Source: Candidatus Binatia bacterium
GTDB taxonomy: Bacteria > Desulfobacterota > Binatia > UBA12015
Assembly (NCBI GenBank): GCA_029243485.1
Contig: JAQWRY010000011.1
Coordinates: forward strand, 1 to 64,000
Direction of reading: 5' to 3'
Length of the DNA stretch: 64,000 nucleotides
Below the pieces are notes generated by a model. The model did not search any database. It saw only the letters and a list, made by a program, of their open reading frames with translations, and was not told where the DNA came from. A program made the translations under genes and the position numbers. Each line of letters starts with the position of its first letter. The first letter of the stretch is position 1. Shown here piece by piece: positions 36,517 through 45,676 of the stretch.

Positions 36517-38334
36517 ATGAGCCAGGAAGATCCGCAGACCGAGTCCCCAGAAAAAGAACTCGCCTTCAATCCCGATGCCCTTCGGCAGCGCTACCGCGAC
36601 GAGCGCGACCGCCGTCTCCGCGCCGACGGGAACGAGCAGTACGTCGAGGTCAAAGGTCAGTTCGAGCACTATCTCGACGATCCCTACGCCGCACCGGTGG
36701 AGCGGGCCCCTCTCCACGACGAAGTCGAGGTGCTCATCATCGGCGGCGGGTTCGGCGGCCTTCTCGCCGGCACGCGCTTGCGACAGGCCGGCGTCGAGAG
36801 CCTTCGCATCATCGACCCCGCCAGCGACTTCGGCGGCACGTGGTACTGGAATCGTTACCCCGGCATCGCCTGCGACATCGAGTCCTACACGTACTTGCCG
36901 CTTCTCGAAGAAGTCGGCTACGTCCCCAAGGAGAAGTACTCCTTCGGCAAGGAGATCCTCGAGCACAGCCAGGCGATCGCCCGGAAGTTCGACCTCTACC
37001 GCGATGCTTGCTTCCAGACGCGGGTAGACGAGATCCGGTGGGAGGACGACGAAGCACGCTGGACGATCACGACGAACCGCGGTGACCGCATGAAGGCCCG
37101 CCACGTGTGCCTTGCAACCGGCCCCCTCAACCGACCGAAGCTGCCCGGCATCGTCGGCATCGAGAAGTTCGCCGGCCACTCGTTCCACGCCAGCCGTTGG
37201 GACTACGAGTACACCGGTGGCTCCTCCGAAGGCGGCCTCACGGGGCTGCGCGGCAAGCGCGTCGCCATCATCGGAACCGGAGCCACGTCGGTCCAGGTCG
37301 TGCCGCACCTCGCCGAGTTCGCCGATCAGCTCTACGTCGTCCAGCGCACGCCGTCGTCCATCGACGTGAAAGACAACCCACCGACCGACCCCGAGTGGGA
37401 GAAATCCCTGAAACCGGGCTGGCATCAGCACCGAATGGACAACTTCAACAATCTGGTTTCCGGCGTCCCCCAAGAAGAGGACCTGGTGAACGACGGCTGG
37501 ACGGACCTCATCGGCAACCTGCTCGTCCGCATGCGCGAGGGCCGGGCCAACGACTTCTCTCCTGCGGGGATCGCGAAGGCCGTCGAACTCGCCGACTTCG
37601 AGAAGATGGAGGACATCCGCGCGCGCGTCGAAGCGATCATCCAGGATCCGGCGACCGCGGAGTCTCTGAAGCCGTACTACCGCCAATTCTGCAAGCGCCC
37701 ATGCTTCCACAACGAGTACCTCGGCGCTTTCAACCGCCCGAACGTGAAGCTGGTCGACACCCAGGGCAACGGGGTCGAGCGCGTCACGGAGAAGGGCCTC
37801 GTCGTGGACGGCCAGGAGTACGAGGTCGACTGCATCATCTACGCGAGCGGCTTCGAGGTGGGGACCGACTACTCACGGCGCGCCGGGATGCAGCTCTACG
37901 GCCGCGGCGGGGAGAGCCTGCAGGAGAAGTGGTCGGACGGCATTCGCACCCTCCACGGAATGCACGTTCACGGTTTCCCGAACTGCTACATCATGAGCAA
38001 CTCCCAGGCCGGCTTCACCGCGAGCTACCCACACCTGCTGAACGAGCAGGCGAAGCACATCGCCTACATCATCGAAGCGGTCGAGAAGAAGGGCGCTAAG
38101 AAGGTCGAGGCGTCGCCGGAGGGCGAGACCGAATGGGTCGAGACCTGCATCCGCAAGGCGCGCGACACCGGCGACTTCCTCGAGAACTGCACGCCCGGAT
38201 ACTACAACAACGAAGGCAAGCCGACGGAGCGAAGCGCGCAGGACGGCTTCTACGGTGGAGGCTCCGTCGAGTTCTTCCGGGTGCTCGAGACGTGGCGCGA
38301 AGACGGGGAACTCACGGGCCTGGATCTCGAGTAG
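36517..38334 (+). CDS. Flavin-containing Baeyer-Villiger-type monooxygenase
   Basis: A 605-residue protein. VLIIGGGFGGLLAG (about residues 72-85) binds FAD, VAIIGTGATSVQVVPHL binds NADPH, and between them lies FAGHSFHASRWD, matching the FxGxxxHxxxW(P/D) BVMO fingerprint. It resembles the larger BVMOs such as those acting on cyclopentadecanone or steroids, and has an extra N-terminal region of about 65 residues. ATG 36517 follows GGGGGAGGA. It would insert oxygen next to a ketone to make an ester or lactone. Single plus-strand gene. Confidence 0.9.
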   Translation: MSQEDPQTESPEKELAFNPDALRQRYRDERDRRLRADGNEQYVEVKGQFEHYLDDPYAAPVERAPLHDEVEVLIIGGGFGGLLAGTRLRQAGVESLRIIDPASDFGGTWYWNRYPGIACDIESYTYLPLLEEVGYVPKEKYSFGKEILEHSQAIARKFDLYRDACFQTRVDEIRWEDDEARWTITTNRGDRMKARHVCLATGPLNRPKLPGIVGIEKFAGHSFHASRWDYEYTGGSSEGGLTGLRGKRVAIIGTGATSVQVVPHLAEFADQLYVVQRTPSSIDVKDNPPTDPEWEKSLKPGWHQHRMDNFNNLVSGVPQEEDLVNDGWTDLIGNLLVRMREGRANDFSPAGIAKAVELADFEKMEDIRARVEAIIQDPATAESLKPYYRQFCKRPCFHNEYLGAFNRPNVKLVDTQGNGVERVTEKGLVVDGQEYEVDCIIYASGFEVGTDYSRRAGMQLYGRGGESLQEKWSDGIRTLHGMHVHGFPNCYIMSNSQAGFTASYPHLLNEQAKHIAYIIEAVEKKGAKKVEASPEGETEWVETCIRKARDTGDFLENCTPGYYNNEGKPTERSAQDGFYGGGSVEFFRVLETWREDGELTGLDLE

Positions 38335-38479
38335 ACCGCCTTCCGCTCAGACCCCCGACACGCGCGCCGGTACGGTCTTGTGCCACGGCGGGCCGGCCGC
38401 GCTTCATGGCCACCCGCGCACGACCGCCGATCGTGAGGACGAGCACCTCCGCACCCTGCGGATGGATCAAGCGCGCCAC

Positions 38480-38989
38480 CTCGAAGTGGTCGAAGTCGCC
38501 GCGAACGATCCCGCCGAACACCTTACTGTTGACCCAGAACTCCCCCGTCTTCTCCTGCGCCAGCGCGTTCGACCGACAAACGCTGCCCAGAGCAGCCAGG
38601 GACGAGCGCGAGTACGCCCCAGGGAGGTGGTTCCCCTGCCCTCCGCCTCCCTAATAGAAAATCCTGTCGCCGCCGTGTTCGTCGCGAATGGCGGCAAACT
38701 TCTGGGTGACCTCCTCGATGGCGGCTTCCCAGCTGATCTCTTCGAAACTGCTGTCGGGCTTACGATGCAGCGGCGGCGTGATGCGGTCGCGACCGTTTTG
38801 GTAGAAGTCGAGCCAGCCGGCCTTCTCGCACGCATAGCCCTTCGAGAGCGGGCGCTTCTTGTCTCCACGGATCCGTTTGAAGCTCCGCCCGTCGTCACCG
38901 CCGAACTCCACTTCGGTTCCGCAATTGCACTCACAGAGGATGCAGCCGGTCGTTTTCCATTCGGGATCTGCCGATATGCGGTCGAACAA
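38480..38989 (-). pseudogene. Molybdopterin oxidoreductase N-terminal part with an amber codon
   Basis: Reads TTGCILCECNCG, the [4Fe-4S]-ligand Cys pattern, then GYACEKAGWLDFYQN, RDRITPPL, FEEISWEAAIEEV and GGDRIFY. TAG follows at 38648-38650. The same frame resumes with GGGGQGNHLPGAYS and SNALAQEKTGEFWVN, both consensus in this family, where the TAG position is normally Tyr. Similarity ends near 38480 and no domain II-IV follows. It appears to be a nonsense-mutated and truncated gene. A C-terminal scrap of the same family is at 4650. Confidence 0.75.
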
Positions 38990-39229
38990 ACCACGATGGG
39001 GCCCCCGCAGCCAAGTTTCACCCGAAACCCGTGTCCAGACATCGCGTTTCAGCGGCGGCGAAAGTGTGCGGCACGGGACGAGTCGTTCCCGAGGGCATCA
39101 ACGTGAGCCACGCGACCATGCGGAATACCGCCGGCGTGGGCGATAACGATTTCATGCACCACAAGGTCGAACGCACGGCAGCAGCTGGTGCCAAGGCTTC
39201 CGACAAAACTGAGGGCCGACGGCTCCCGA

Positions 39230-40159
39230 CTACTCGGGCGAGCCCTGCTTGATCTTCTCCCAACGGAACGGCGAAGCGAGTTGTGCCGCCCAGGTCATGG
39301 GAAAGTCGGGAAGGTCGGCGATCCCGATGTCTCTCGGCGGGAGCCGATCCTCCGGCAGGAAGCGCGTGCCGAAGACGGCATCCCAGATGCTGACGGTCTG
39401 GCCGTAGTTGTGATTCGCCTCGAAGACGGTCTTCGAGTGATGCCAACGATGAAGCTCGGCCATGCTGAAGAACCAATTCAGCGCACCCAAGCGCAACTGG
39501 ATGTTCGCGTGTTGGAAGATGCCGTGCACGCCGGTGACCAACGTGAACAAGCCGAGCACGAACTCCGGACACCCGAGTAGAACGAGAAGCCCATAGGACG
39601 GCACGAACGTGAGGAGCGTGTCTAACGGATGGAAGCGTCCCGCGTTGAGCCAGTAGAGGCGGGGCGCGCTGTGATGCGTTGCATGGAACCGCCACAGGCC
39701 GTCCCATTCGTGCTCCAGGCGATGCAGCCAGTAGCCAGGGATCTCGCCGATCACGAGAGCGAGGACGATCTGGAACACCAGCGGCCACGCTTCGGGCCAG
39801 ACGGTCGCTCCGATCGTTCGCGAGAGAAACCCACCGAGTGCGACCCCCGCACCGATCACGATCGGCGAGGCGAGACCGACCCCGATGGTGATCGTGAGGG
39901 TATGCGCGGTGTCGACGCCGACATCCGCCCGCGGAATGTTCCAGCTTCGGTGATACGGGTGGATGTGTTCGGCGATCGCTACACAGACGACGGCGGCGAC
40001 CTGACACAGCGGCACGGCGATCGCCGGAGCCATTCCACCGTTCACGAGTGCAACGGCACTCAGCACGGCACCACCCATGACGGTGGGAAAGATCCCCCAC
40101 TGGAACCAGGCAGGCGCCGTCGGGTTCGGCTTCTCGGACTGGGGTTCGCTCTCGCTCAT
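39230..40159 (-). CDS. Sterol desaturase/fatty acid hydroxylase family membrane di-iron enzyme
   Basis: A 309-residue membrane protein. The histidine clusters are in the usual order: LHRLEHEW (HxxxH), FHATHHSAP (HxxHH), HANIQLRLG, and ELHRWHHSK (HxxHH), flanked by four to five hydrophobic helices. The N-terminal 20 residues (MSESEPQSEKPN) are hydrophilic. Start at ATG 40159. The long open frame to 40708 antisense to YaeQ is not needed. Members hydroxylate or desaturate sterols, carotenoids or lipids. Substrate unknown. Confidence 0.85.
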   Translation of the reverse strand: MSESEPQSEKPNPTAPAWFQWGIFPTVMGGAVLSAVALVNGGMAPAIAVPLCQVAAVVCVAIAEHIHPYHRSWNIPRADVGVDTAHTLTITIGVGLASPIVIGAGVALGGFLSRTIGATVWPEAWPLVFQIVLALVIGEIPGYWLHRLEHEWDGLWRFHATHHSAPRLYWLNAGRFHPLDTLLTFVPSYGLLVLLGCPEFVLGLFTLVTGVHGIFQHANIQLRLGALNWFFSMAELHRWHHSKTVFEANHNYGQTVSIWDAVFGTRFLPEDRLPPRDIGIADLPDFPMTWAAQLASPFRWEKIKQGSPE

Positions 40160-40284
40160 CGTCGGCCCTTTCGCACGGCACTCTACGGGACCACCGAGGG
40201 GACGACCAGCCGAGAAGAAGCGAGGGTCAGCCCTGGGATCCCTCGCCCGCCGCTTACCGCTCGCGGCAGCAGCGACGACCCGCG

Positions 40285-40848
40285 CTAGCCCGGGCCCGAG
40301 AGCGTCGCGAGCCTGTGCCGCTCGACCACGCCCTCCAGCGGCTCGGATGCGTCGTCGACGGTGACCATCAAGCCCCCGTCCGCGTAGACGACGACCCACT
40401 GACTTTTGCGCGTCGTGAGTTCGGCGAGCTTCGAGACTAAGTCGCCGGGGAGGCGCCAGACCTCCACCTCGTCCGCTCGGTGGATTGCGCGCTTCCCCGC
40501 CTCTTTCTGCAGGGGCCACAGATCCTTGTGCGTGACGATCGTCATCTTGTTCGCGGCCTTGCTCGCGCGGTGCATCCGGTCGGCGGACGGATGCCCCACA
40601 TCGATCCAGTGCACGATGCGACCGTCGAGCTCCTTGTGCCACAACGCGGGTTCTTCGGCGTTCGACAACCCTCGGCCGAACTCGAGATCGGGTCCGTACA
40701 AGAGACAATAGGCGAGAACTCGCGTGACGAGCCGCGGCATGTCCTCCGAGGGGTGTTGCGCCACACGAAGCGACACGCTCTCAAAGACGTTCCGGTCGAT
40801 GTCGGAGAGCTCGACTTGCAGGGTGTAGATCGTCGCGGTTTGCGCCAT
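40285..40848 (-). CDS. YaeQ family protein
   Basis: A 187-residue protein with the YaeQ pattern throughout: AQTATIYTLQVELSDIDRN, EDMPRLVTRVLAYCLLYG, LEFGRGLSNAEEPALWHK, WIDVGHPSADRMHRASK and SQWVVVYADGGLMV. The PD-(D/E)xK-like fold of this family is associated with nuclease-like or transcription-related roles that are not settled. It ends 125 bp before the sterol desaturase start, in the same direction. Confidence 0.9.
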   Translation of the reverse strand: MAQTATIYTLQVELSDIDRNVFESVSLRVAQHPSEDMPRLVTRVLAYCLLYGPDLEFGRGLSNAEEPALWHKELDGRIVHWIDVGHPSADRMHRASKAANKMTIVTHKDLWPLQKEAGKRAIHRADEVEVWRLPGDLVSKLAELTTRKSQWVVVYADGGLMVTVDDASEPLEGVVERHRLATLSGPG

Positions 40849-40936
40849 CCGGCCACCATGCTCTCAATCCAGCGGCCTGGCGAACGGCGAGGCGCGAGTG
40901 GATGCGCTCTCGGCAGCCCTCCACTACTCTTCGTCC

Positions 40937-41167
40937 ATGAAGAAATCGCCCAACATCGCGGTCGCATTCCTGGTGAGCTTCTTCGCGAAGCTGCGATTCC
41001 CGGTTCTGTTCGTGGTGACGGCCGCGGCGTTCCTCATCGATCTCGTCGTGCCAGACCTGGTCCCGTTCGCGGACGAAATCGTCCTGGGGCTGATGACGGC
41101 TCTGCTCGGCGCACTTCGCAAGCGGCGCGAGCCGGACGATGGCGCGCTCGAGAAGCAGGACACCTGA
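40937..41167 (+). CDS. Small membrane protein, DUF6116-like
   Basis: A 76-residue protein started at ATG 40937. Residues 8-45 are hydrophobic (VAFLVSFFAKLRFPVLFVVT and AAFLIDLVVPDLVPFADE), enough for one or two helices, with a basic C-terminal tail (ALRKRREPDD). It matches the small family annotated DUF6116 in pattern, with PDLVPFADE in the loop. Function unknown. Divergent from YaeQ with about 90 bp between them. Confidence 0.6.
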   Translation: MKKSPNIAVAFLVSFFAKLRFPVLFVVTAAAFLIDLVVPDLVPFADEIVLGLMTALLGALRKRREPDDGALEKQDT

Positions 41168-41233
41168 CCGGACCGCACGGCCAAGGACCACGACCGAAGA
41201 TGCCCGCGCGGGATCGCGTTATCTTCAGCGACG

Positions 41234-41925
41234 ATGATCTCGACCGTCGCAGGCCCTCTCCGCGTCGCTCTCCTCGGGATCCTGGTCACCGCCCACGCAG
41301 TCCCTGCCGCGAGCAATCTTCCCACGAACGCTTACTTCGGCAAGACGCACATGCACTCGGAGTACTCGCTCGACGCTGACGGCAGGCGCTCCCGGACACG
41401 ATCAGAAATTGCTCGATGAGCTTCGCAGCCTCGACTCGTTCGAGGAACGGGAGAAGGGGTTTCTCAAGTACGTCCACAGGAACGCCCGCGGCCCCGGCGG
41501 CACCGACAATCACAGCGGGCTCGCCTCGAACGTCGCCGAAGACAACTTCATCGTCGGCAGTCACGGTGCGGCCGCCAGCACGGCCGAACGACGCCGCACC
41601 GGTGACGTCGGCGGCTGGATCAAAGGGAAGGACCGGAGCCTTGACCGGCGCCTGGGCGATCCGCGACGCGAACAGCGGCATGCTCGATCGCACCCAGATC
41701 ATCAAGGGCTGGGTCGACGCCGAGGGAAAGATGCAGGAGAAGATCTTCGACGTGGCCTGGTCGGGCGGGCGGGCGGCAAGCCCGCGCCGGGCGGCAAGCT
41801 GTCGCCCGTCGGAAACACGGTGGACGCAAAGACGGCGACCGTTTCCGGCGCGATTCGGCCACTGGGCGGGCCCCGGACCCGCTCGCTCACCCTCTCAAGC
41901 GAAACCCGGTTCTCGATGATACGGA
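41234..41925 (+). pseudogene. DUF3604 protein, deleted and frameshifted
   Basis: The 5' part has a signal peptide (LRVALLGILVTAHAVPAAS) and NAYFGKTHMHSEYSLDADG, the N-terminal HxH block of DUF3604 proteins (PHP-like metal sites). It stops at TGA near 41419. C-terminal blocks follow in two frames: FEEREKGFLKYVHR, then GTDNHSGLASNVAEDNFIVG, then in another frame RTQIIKGWVDAEGKMQEKIF and DVAWSGGR. A large central part, several hundred residues in the family, is missing. Clearly degraded. Confidence 0.65.
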
Positions 41926-41982
41926 TAGAGGGATCGCCGGATTCCAGCGGCGGCGTCGACACCGAAACAAGGAGATTCCAGC

Positions 41983-43164
41983 ATGCGTGAAGCAGTCATC
42001 GTTTCGACCGCACGGACCGGGCTCGCGAAGTCCCACCGCGGCGGATTCAACAACACGGGCGGAGCCGCCATGGCCGGCCATGCCATCAAGCACTCGATCG
42101 AGCGCGCCGGTGTCGATCCCGCGGAAGTCGAAGAGGTCGTGCTTGGCTGCGGCACCCCGCAGGGGACCACGGGCAACAACATCGGCCGTGTTGCGGCACT
42201 GAAGGCCGGCTGTCCGATCACCACAAGCGGTGTCACCGTTAGTCGTCACTGCTCCTCGGGCCTGAACGCGATTGCGACCGCCGCCGGCCGGATCATCGTC
42301 GACGGTGCACCGATCGTCGTCGGCGCGGGCGTCGAGTCGATCACGCACAGCATGACCGGCCAGGGTTTCACCCTGCAGGTCGACAAGCCGCTGGCTGAGC
42401 AATACCCCGGCCTCTGGATGCCGATGATCGAAACCGCCGACATCGTCGCCGAGCGCTACAACGTCAGCCGCGAAGCGCAGGACGAGTACTCGCTTGAGAG
42501 CCAACGGCGCACCGCAGCCGCCCAGGAAGCGAATCTCTACGCCGACGAGATCGTTTCGATGGCGACGACCATGATCGTGAAAAACAAGGAAACCGGCGAG
42601 ACCTCGACGGTCGACTACACGGTAGACAAGGACGAGTGTAACCGCCCGAGCACGACGCTCGAAGGCCTATCCGGTCTGAAGCCGATCCGCGGCGAAGATC
42701 ACTTCATCACCGCCGGGAACGCGTCGCAGCTTTCCGACGGCGCAGCGTCCGTCGTGATGATGGAAGCCGGCGAGGCCAGCAAACGGAACCTCGAGCCGCT
42801 CGGCGCTTTCCGCGGCTTCGCCGCCGCCGGTTGCAAACCCGACGAAATGGGCATCGGCCCGGTCTACGCCGTCCCCCGCCTCCTCGAGCGCGCGGGCCTC
42901 AAGGTCGACGACATCGACCTCTGGGAACTCAATGAGGCGTTCGCGAGTCAGTGCCTCTACTCGCGGGACACGCTAGGCATCGACCCCGAGAAGTACAACG
43001 TGAACGGCGGCTCGATCTCGGTCGGCCACCCCTTCGGGATGACGGGCGCGCGCTGCGTCGGTCACCTTCTGCTCGAGGGCAAGCGCCGCAAGGCCAAGTG
43101 GGGCGTGGTCACAATGTGCATCGGCGGCGGCCAGGGCGCAGCCGGGCTCTTCGAGATCTTCTAG
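41983..43164 (+). CDS. Acetyl-CoA C-acyltransferase (thiolase)
   Basis: A 393-residue thiolase with Cys90 in SRHCSSG, INEAF-like [22 protein letters not shown] and the second Cys in [14 protein letters not shown] 41983 has AAGGAG seven bases upstream. Most like degradative acetyl-CoA acetyltransferases. It ends at TAG 43162-43164, and a strong intrinsic terminator follows 26 bp later. A monocistronic plus-strand unit. Confidence 0.9.
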   Translation: MREAVIVSTARTGLAKSHRGGFNNTGGAAMAGHAIKHSIERAGVDPAEVEEVVLGCGTPQGTTGNNIGRVAALKAGCPITTSGVTVSRHCSSGLNAIATAAGRIIVDGAPIVVGAGVESITHSMTGQGFTLQVDKPLAEQYPGLWMPMIETADIVAERYNVSREAQDEYSLESQRRTAAAQEANLYADEIVSMATTMIVKNKETGETSTVDYTVDKDECNRPSTTLEGLSGLKPIRGEDHFITAGNASQLSDGAASVVMMEAGEASKRNLEPLGAFRGFAAAGCKPDEMGIGPVYAVPRLLERAGLKVDDIDLWELNEAFASQCLYSRDTLGIDPEKYNVNGGSISVGHPFGMTGARCVGHLLLEGKRRKAKWGVVTMCIGGGQGAAGLFEIF

Positions 43165-43190
43165 TCTCGGCTCACACCACCGCTCGAAAG

Positions 43191-43225
43191 GGGCGCGGCG
43201 CGTACGAGAGCGCCGCGCCCTTTTT
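43191..43225 (+). terminator. Rho-independent terminator after the thiolase gene
   Basis: A perfect 10-bp GC stem (GGGCGCGGCG and CGCCGCGCCC) with a 10-base loop is followed by TTTTT. It lies 26 bp after the thiolase stop codon. Confidence 0.9.
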
Positions 43226-43536
43226 CGTTCGGGCCCCGTACCTCCCGCGGGAGGCCTGGGCGATTCAGCTGCCGATCCTCGATGCGGCGGGGCGGCTCGC
43301 CGACCGGTTCAGCCGCCGACGGATCTGTCTTGCGGACATCGGTCGCGCCGTCGTATCGAGCCTCGCGACTGCCTGCGCGTGGGACGCCCCCTCTCTTCCC
43401 CTCGGCGAGGGAACCCACGAGATGATCGATCTGATTCGCTCTCGGGTCCCACCTCCCGGCGGCGCCCTGCTGGGCTACATCCGCTCGTTCCCGAGCGACA
43501 CCCCGCACGCCCCGACCCCGCAGCTCGTGCCTTGCG
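43226..43536. other. Gene-poor stretch with a possible NAD(P)-binding oxidoreductase scrap
   Basis: Between the terminator and the convergent sulfotransferase. A plus-strand frame reads LPREAWAIQLPILDAAG and then ICLADIGRAVVSS, which recalls the C-terminal region of NAD(P)H-binding atypical SDRs (DIGRAMV), but no start or Rossmann motif is present. Similarity is too weak to call a gene. Confidence 0.3.
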
Positions 43537-44775
43537 CTAGGCCTCCGACGCCACGCCGTAGTGCGCGACGTACTCCGCGTACGTGCTTCGGACCTGCTCC
43601 TCGTCGAGACCGTATTCGCCGAGGCTGTACTCATGCTTGCCGAACTTGCCATGCGGCTTGTCTCGTAGATACCCACGCACCGCGTCCTCGTGCCCGCCGG
43701 GCCAATCGAGCCCCGCGCCTTCGTAGATCTTGCGGAGCGCGACGGCTGGATCGCCGATCAGGTCGAGATAGTGACTATCTACGAACTGCCCATCGGGCAG
43801 CGTCCCGTCGATACGCAGAGAGCGAACGTGGTTCAGCATGAACGAGAACCCGTGCAGCCCGATCTGTCCCTCGGCGATACGGTCGACCACGTCGGAACGA
43901 AGCCAGTGGATCAGCCCCGTCGTACTCGCGGCGGAACCGACGAACTTGATCGGATCGCGGTGCGTGTGAACGATGACGGCATCGGGATACTCGTCCATCA
44001 GGGCTTCCATCGTCGCGAGGTGGCCGGGTGACTTGAGCAGCCATCGTCTGGGATTCGATCCGTGTTGAAGCGTCTGGAGAAAGCGACGGTGCTCGCGGTA
44101 GGTTCGCGCCCCGAGGTCCGGTTGCGTGCCGGCCCACGCATCAAACGACGGCGTCGCGTAGTGCATCGCCCAGTAGACAGAGCCGAAGTCGAGAGCCATG
44201 AAGTGCACACATTCGCAGGGAAGATCACTGCGCAGCTCGTGCAGGGTCATCAGCTCCGGCTGGATGTCGGCCCAGAGCTCCTGCTCGGCCTCGGCCATCT
44301 CCATCGCAGCGCCGGCATCCGTAGCGGCGCCGTGCGGGAGCGGGTGATGGGCCTCCCACGCAATCGGCGCGCGGAGATTCGAATCGAGGGCCAGCAACTC
44401 GAGCAGAATCGACGTACCCGTCCGCGGGGCACCGAGGATGAAGACCGGGCGCTCGATCGGCTCGTCGAGGATTTCGGGTTTCTCGGCCCATAACGCGCGC
44501 AGTCGCAAACGCGTCTGCAGCACCCGGAGCGCCTCGGCACGACAGAGGAGCCGACCGACGAGGTTGAGGTTCGACTCGCGGTCGACCGATTCGATCCGCC
44601 GACGAAACGTCTCCTCGAAGAGCGCATCACCGACATCGTACAGCCCGGTGGCCTCCCGCGCCGACGCCAGCAACTCCTCGGGCAGAAGGGGAATGACGTG
44701 GGCGGCACCGCCGACGGCCGGGCCGAACTGATTCAAACGTCGGACCCAATCCGGGCGCTCTAGGTAAGGTTTCAT
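43537..44775 (-). CDS. Sulfotransferase family protein
   Basis: A 412-residue protein. The 5'-phosphosulfate-binding P-loop-like motif is FILGAPRTGTSILLELLALD. WLLKSPGHLATM and HTHRDPIKFVGS are the 3'-phosphate-binding region of PAPS enzymes. ATG 44775 was chosen because GAGGAG precedes it by 8 bases; the longer frame lacks an RBS. This large, actinobacterial/deltaproteobacterial group usually lacks a known acceptor. Leftward gene with no operon partner. Confidence 0.8.
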   Translation of the reverse strand: MKPYLERPDWVRRLNQFGPAVGGAAHVIPLLPEELLASAREATGLYDVGDALFEETFRRRIESVDRESNLNLVGRLLCRAEALRVLQTRLRLRALWAEKPEILDEPIERPVFILGAPRTGTSILLELLALDSNLRAPIAWEAHHPLPHGAATDAGAAMEMAEAEQELWADIQPELMTLHELRSDLPCECVHFMALDFGSVYWAMHYATPSFDAWAGTQPDLGARTYREHRRFLQTLQHGSNPRRWLLKSPGHLATMEALMDEYPDAVIVHTHRDPIKFVGSAASTTGLIHWLRSDVVDRIAEGQIGLHGFSFMLNHVRSLRIDGTLPDGQFVDSHYLDLIGDPAVALRKIYEGAGLDWPGGHEDAVRGYLRDKPHGKFGKHEYSLGEYGLDEEQVRSTYAEYVAHYGVASEA

Positions 44776-44939
44776 CAACTGGACTCCTCTGCGAGGCACC
44801 ATACTTCGCAGGGCGGCTCCCCACCATGACTCTCGCAACGCTGGAACGTTCTCGGCCTCTGGTCTAGACCGAGACGAGAGGACAGGCCGATTGTGGCACC
44901 CAGATGATCCTCTGCGCCCCCAAGACAGGAGCTTGATCG

Positions 44940-45662
44940 ATGCAGTTCTGGCGCTTCCTCATCCCCCCAGCCCTCGGCTTCACCCTGCGCAACGGCGGCC
45001 ACATGCTCTACGACAGGGTCACCGGGGCCCCTCCTATCCCGTTGCGCGTACGGGACTACCTCGCGGAACACGCCGCTTCGGGAGACCCCGCCGACGTCCT
45101 GCGGTTGATGGACCGATTCGCACGCGAAGAGCGCTTCCTCATGAACGTAGGTCCGGACAAGGGGCCACTCGTTCGCGAAGTGCTGGACAAGCTTCCCGAG
45201 CAGGCGAGAATTCTCGAGCTCGGCGCGTTCTGTGGGTACTCGTCGATCCTCCTCGCCGTGACGCTCGGACCCGCAGGACGGATCGTCTCGGTAGAGAAGT
45301 CACGCAGCGCGACCGAAGCAACGCGCGCGAACATCGAGCTCGCCGGGCTCTCCGATCGGATCGAGGTGATCCACGGCGCTTCGACCGAGCAGATCCCGAC
45401 GCTCCAGGGGCCCTTCCACCTCGTGTTCCTCGACCACTGGAAAGACCTGTACCGCGGCGATCTCGAGTTGCTCGAGAAATCCGGCCAACTGCGCCCCGGC
45501 AGCATCGTGGTGGCCGATAACGTCGGCGAGGTCTTCGGCGCCGCCGACTACCTAGAGTACGTTCGGAACTGCGGGCGCTACGATTCCGAGAACCGCCCCG
45601 CGACGATCGAGTACACACAGATCCCGGATGCGGTCGAAATCTCGGTCTACCGCGGCCCGTAG
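44940..45662 (+). CDS. Class I SAM-dependent O-methyltransferase, catechol-OMT-like
   Basis: A 240-residue protein with the Rossmann SAM motif ELGAFCGYSSILLA, the acidic SAM ribose contact in VSVEKSR, and the metal/catalytic FLDHWKDLY motif found in catechol O-methyltransferases. A hydrophobic N-terminus (FWRFLIPPALGFTL) resembles the membrane anchor of mammalian COMT. The final metal-ligand Asn lies in VADNV. It precedes CorA by 14 bp on the same strand, but the functions look unrelated. Confidence 0.85.
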   Translation: MQFWRFLIPPALGFTLRNGGHMLYDRVTGAPPIPLRVRDYLAEHAASGDPADVLRLMDRFAREERFLMNVGPDKGPLVREVLDKLPEQARILELGAFCGYSSILLAVTLGPAGRIVSVEKSRSATEATRANIELAGLSDRIEVIHGASTEQIPTLQGPFHLVFLDHWKDLYRGDLELLEKSGQLRPGSIVVADNVGEVFGAADYLEYVRNCGRYDSENRPATIEYTQIPDAVEISVYRGP

Positions 45663-45676
45663 GCGCCCCCAGCGAA

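Noticed and set aside
34837-36569. Long minus-strand frame extending upstream of ALDH ATG 35834
   Set aside because: The extension runs antisense through the PPOX gene and lacks family similarity; ALDH homology starts at the ATG chosen.
3419-38989. Three in-frame TAG codons (3650, 5927, 38648) as possible pyrrolysine sites
   Set aside because: Two sit at positions where homologues have ordinary Tyr or Lys reachable by one substitution, all three genes are otherwise damaged, and intact genes here (BVMO, thiolase) end in TAG. No pyl genes or hairpins were seen.
38990-39229. Plus-strand frame with EGINVSHATMRNTAGVG
   Set aside because: Protein-like by eye but without start, family or conserved motif; left unassigned.
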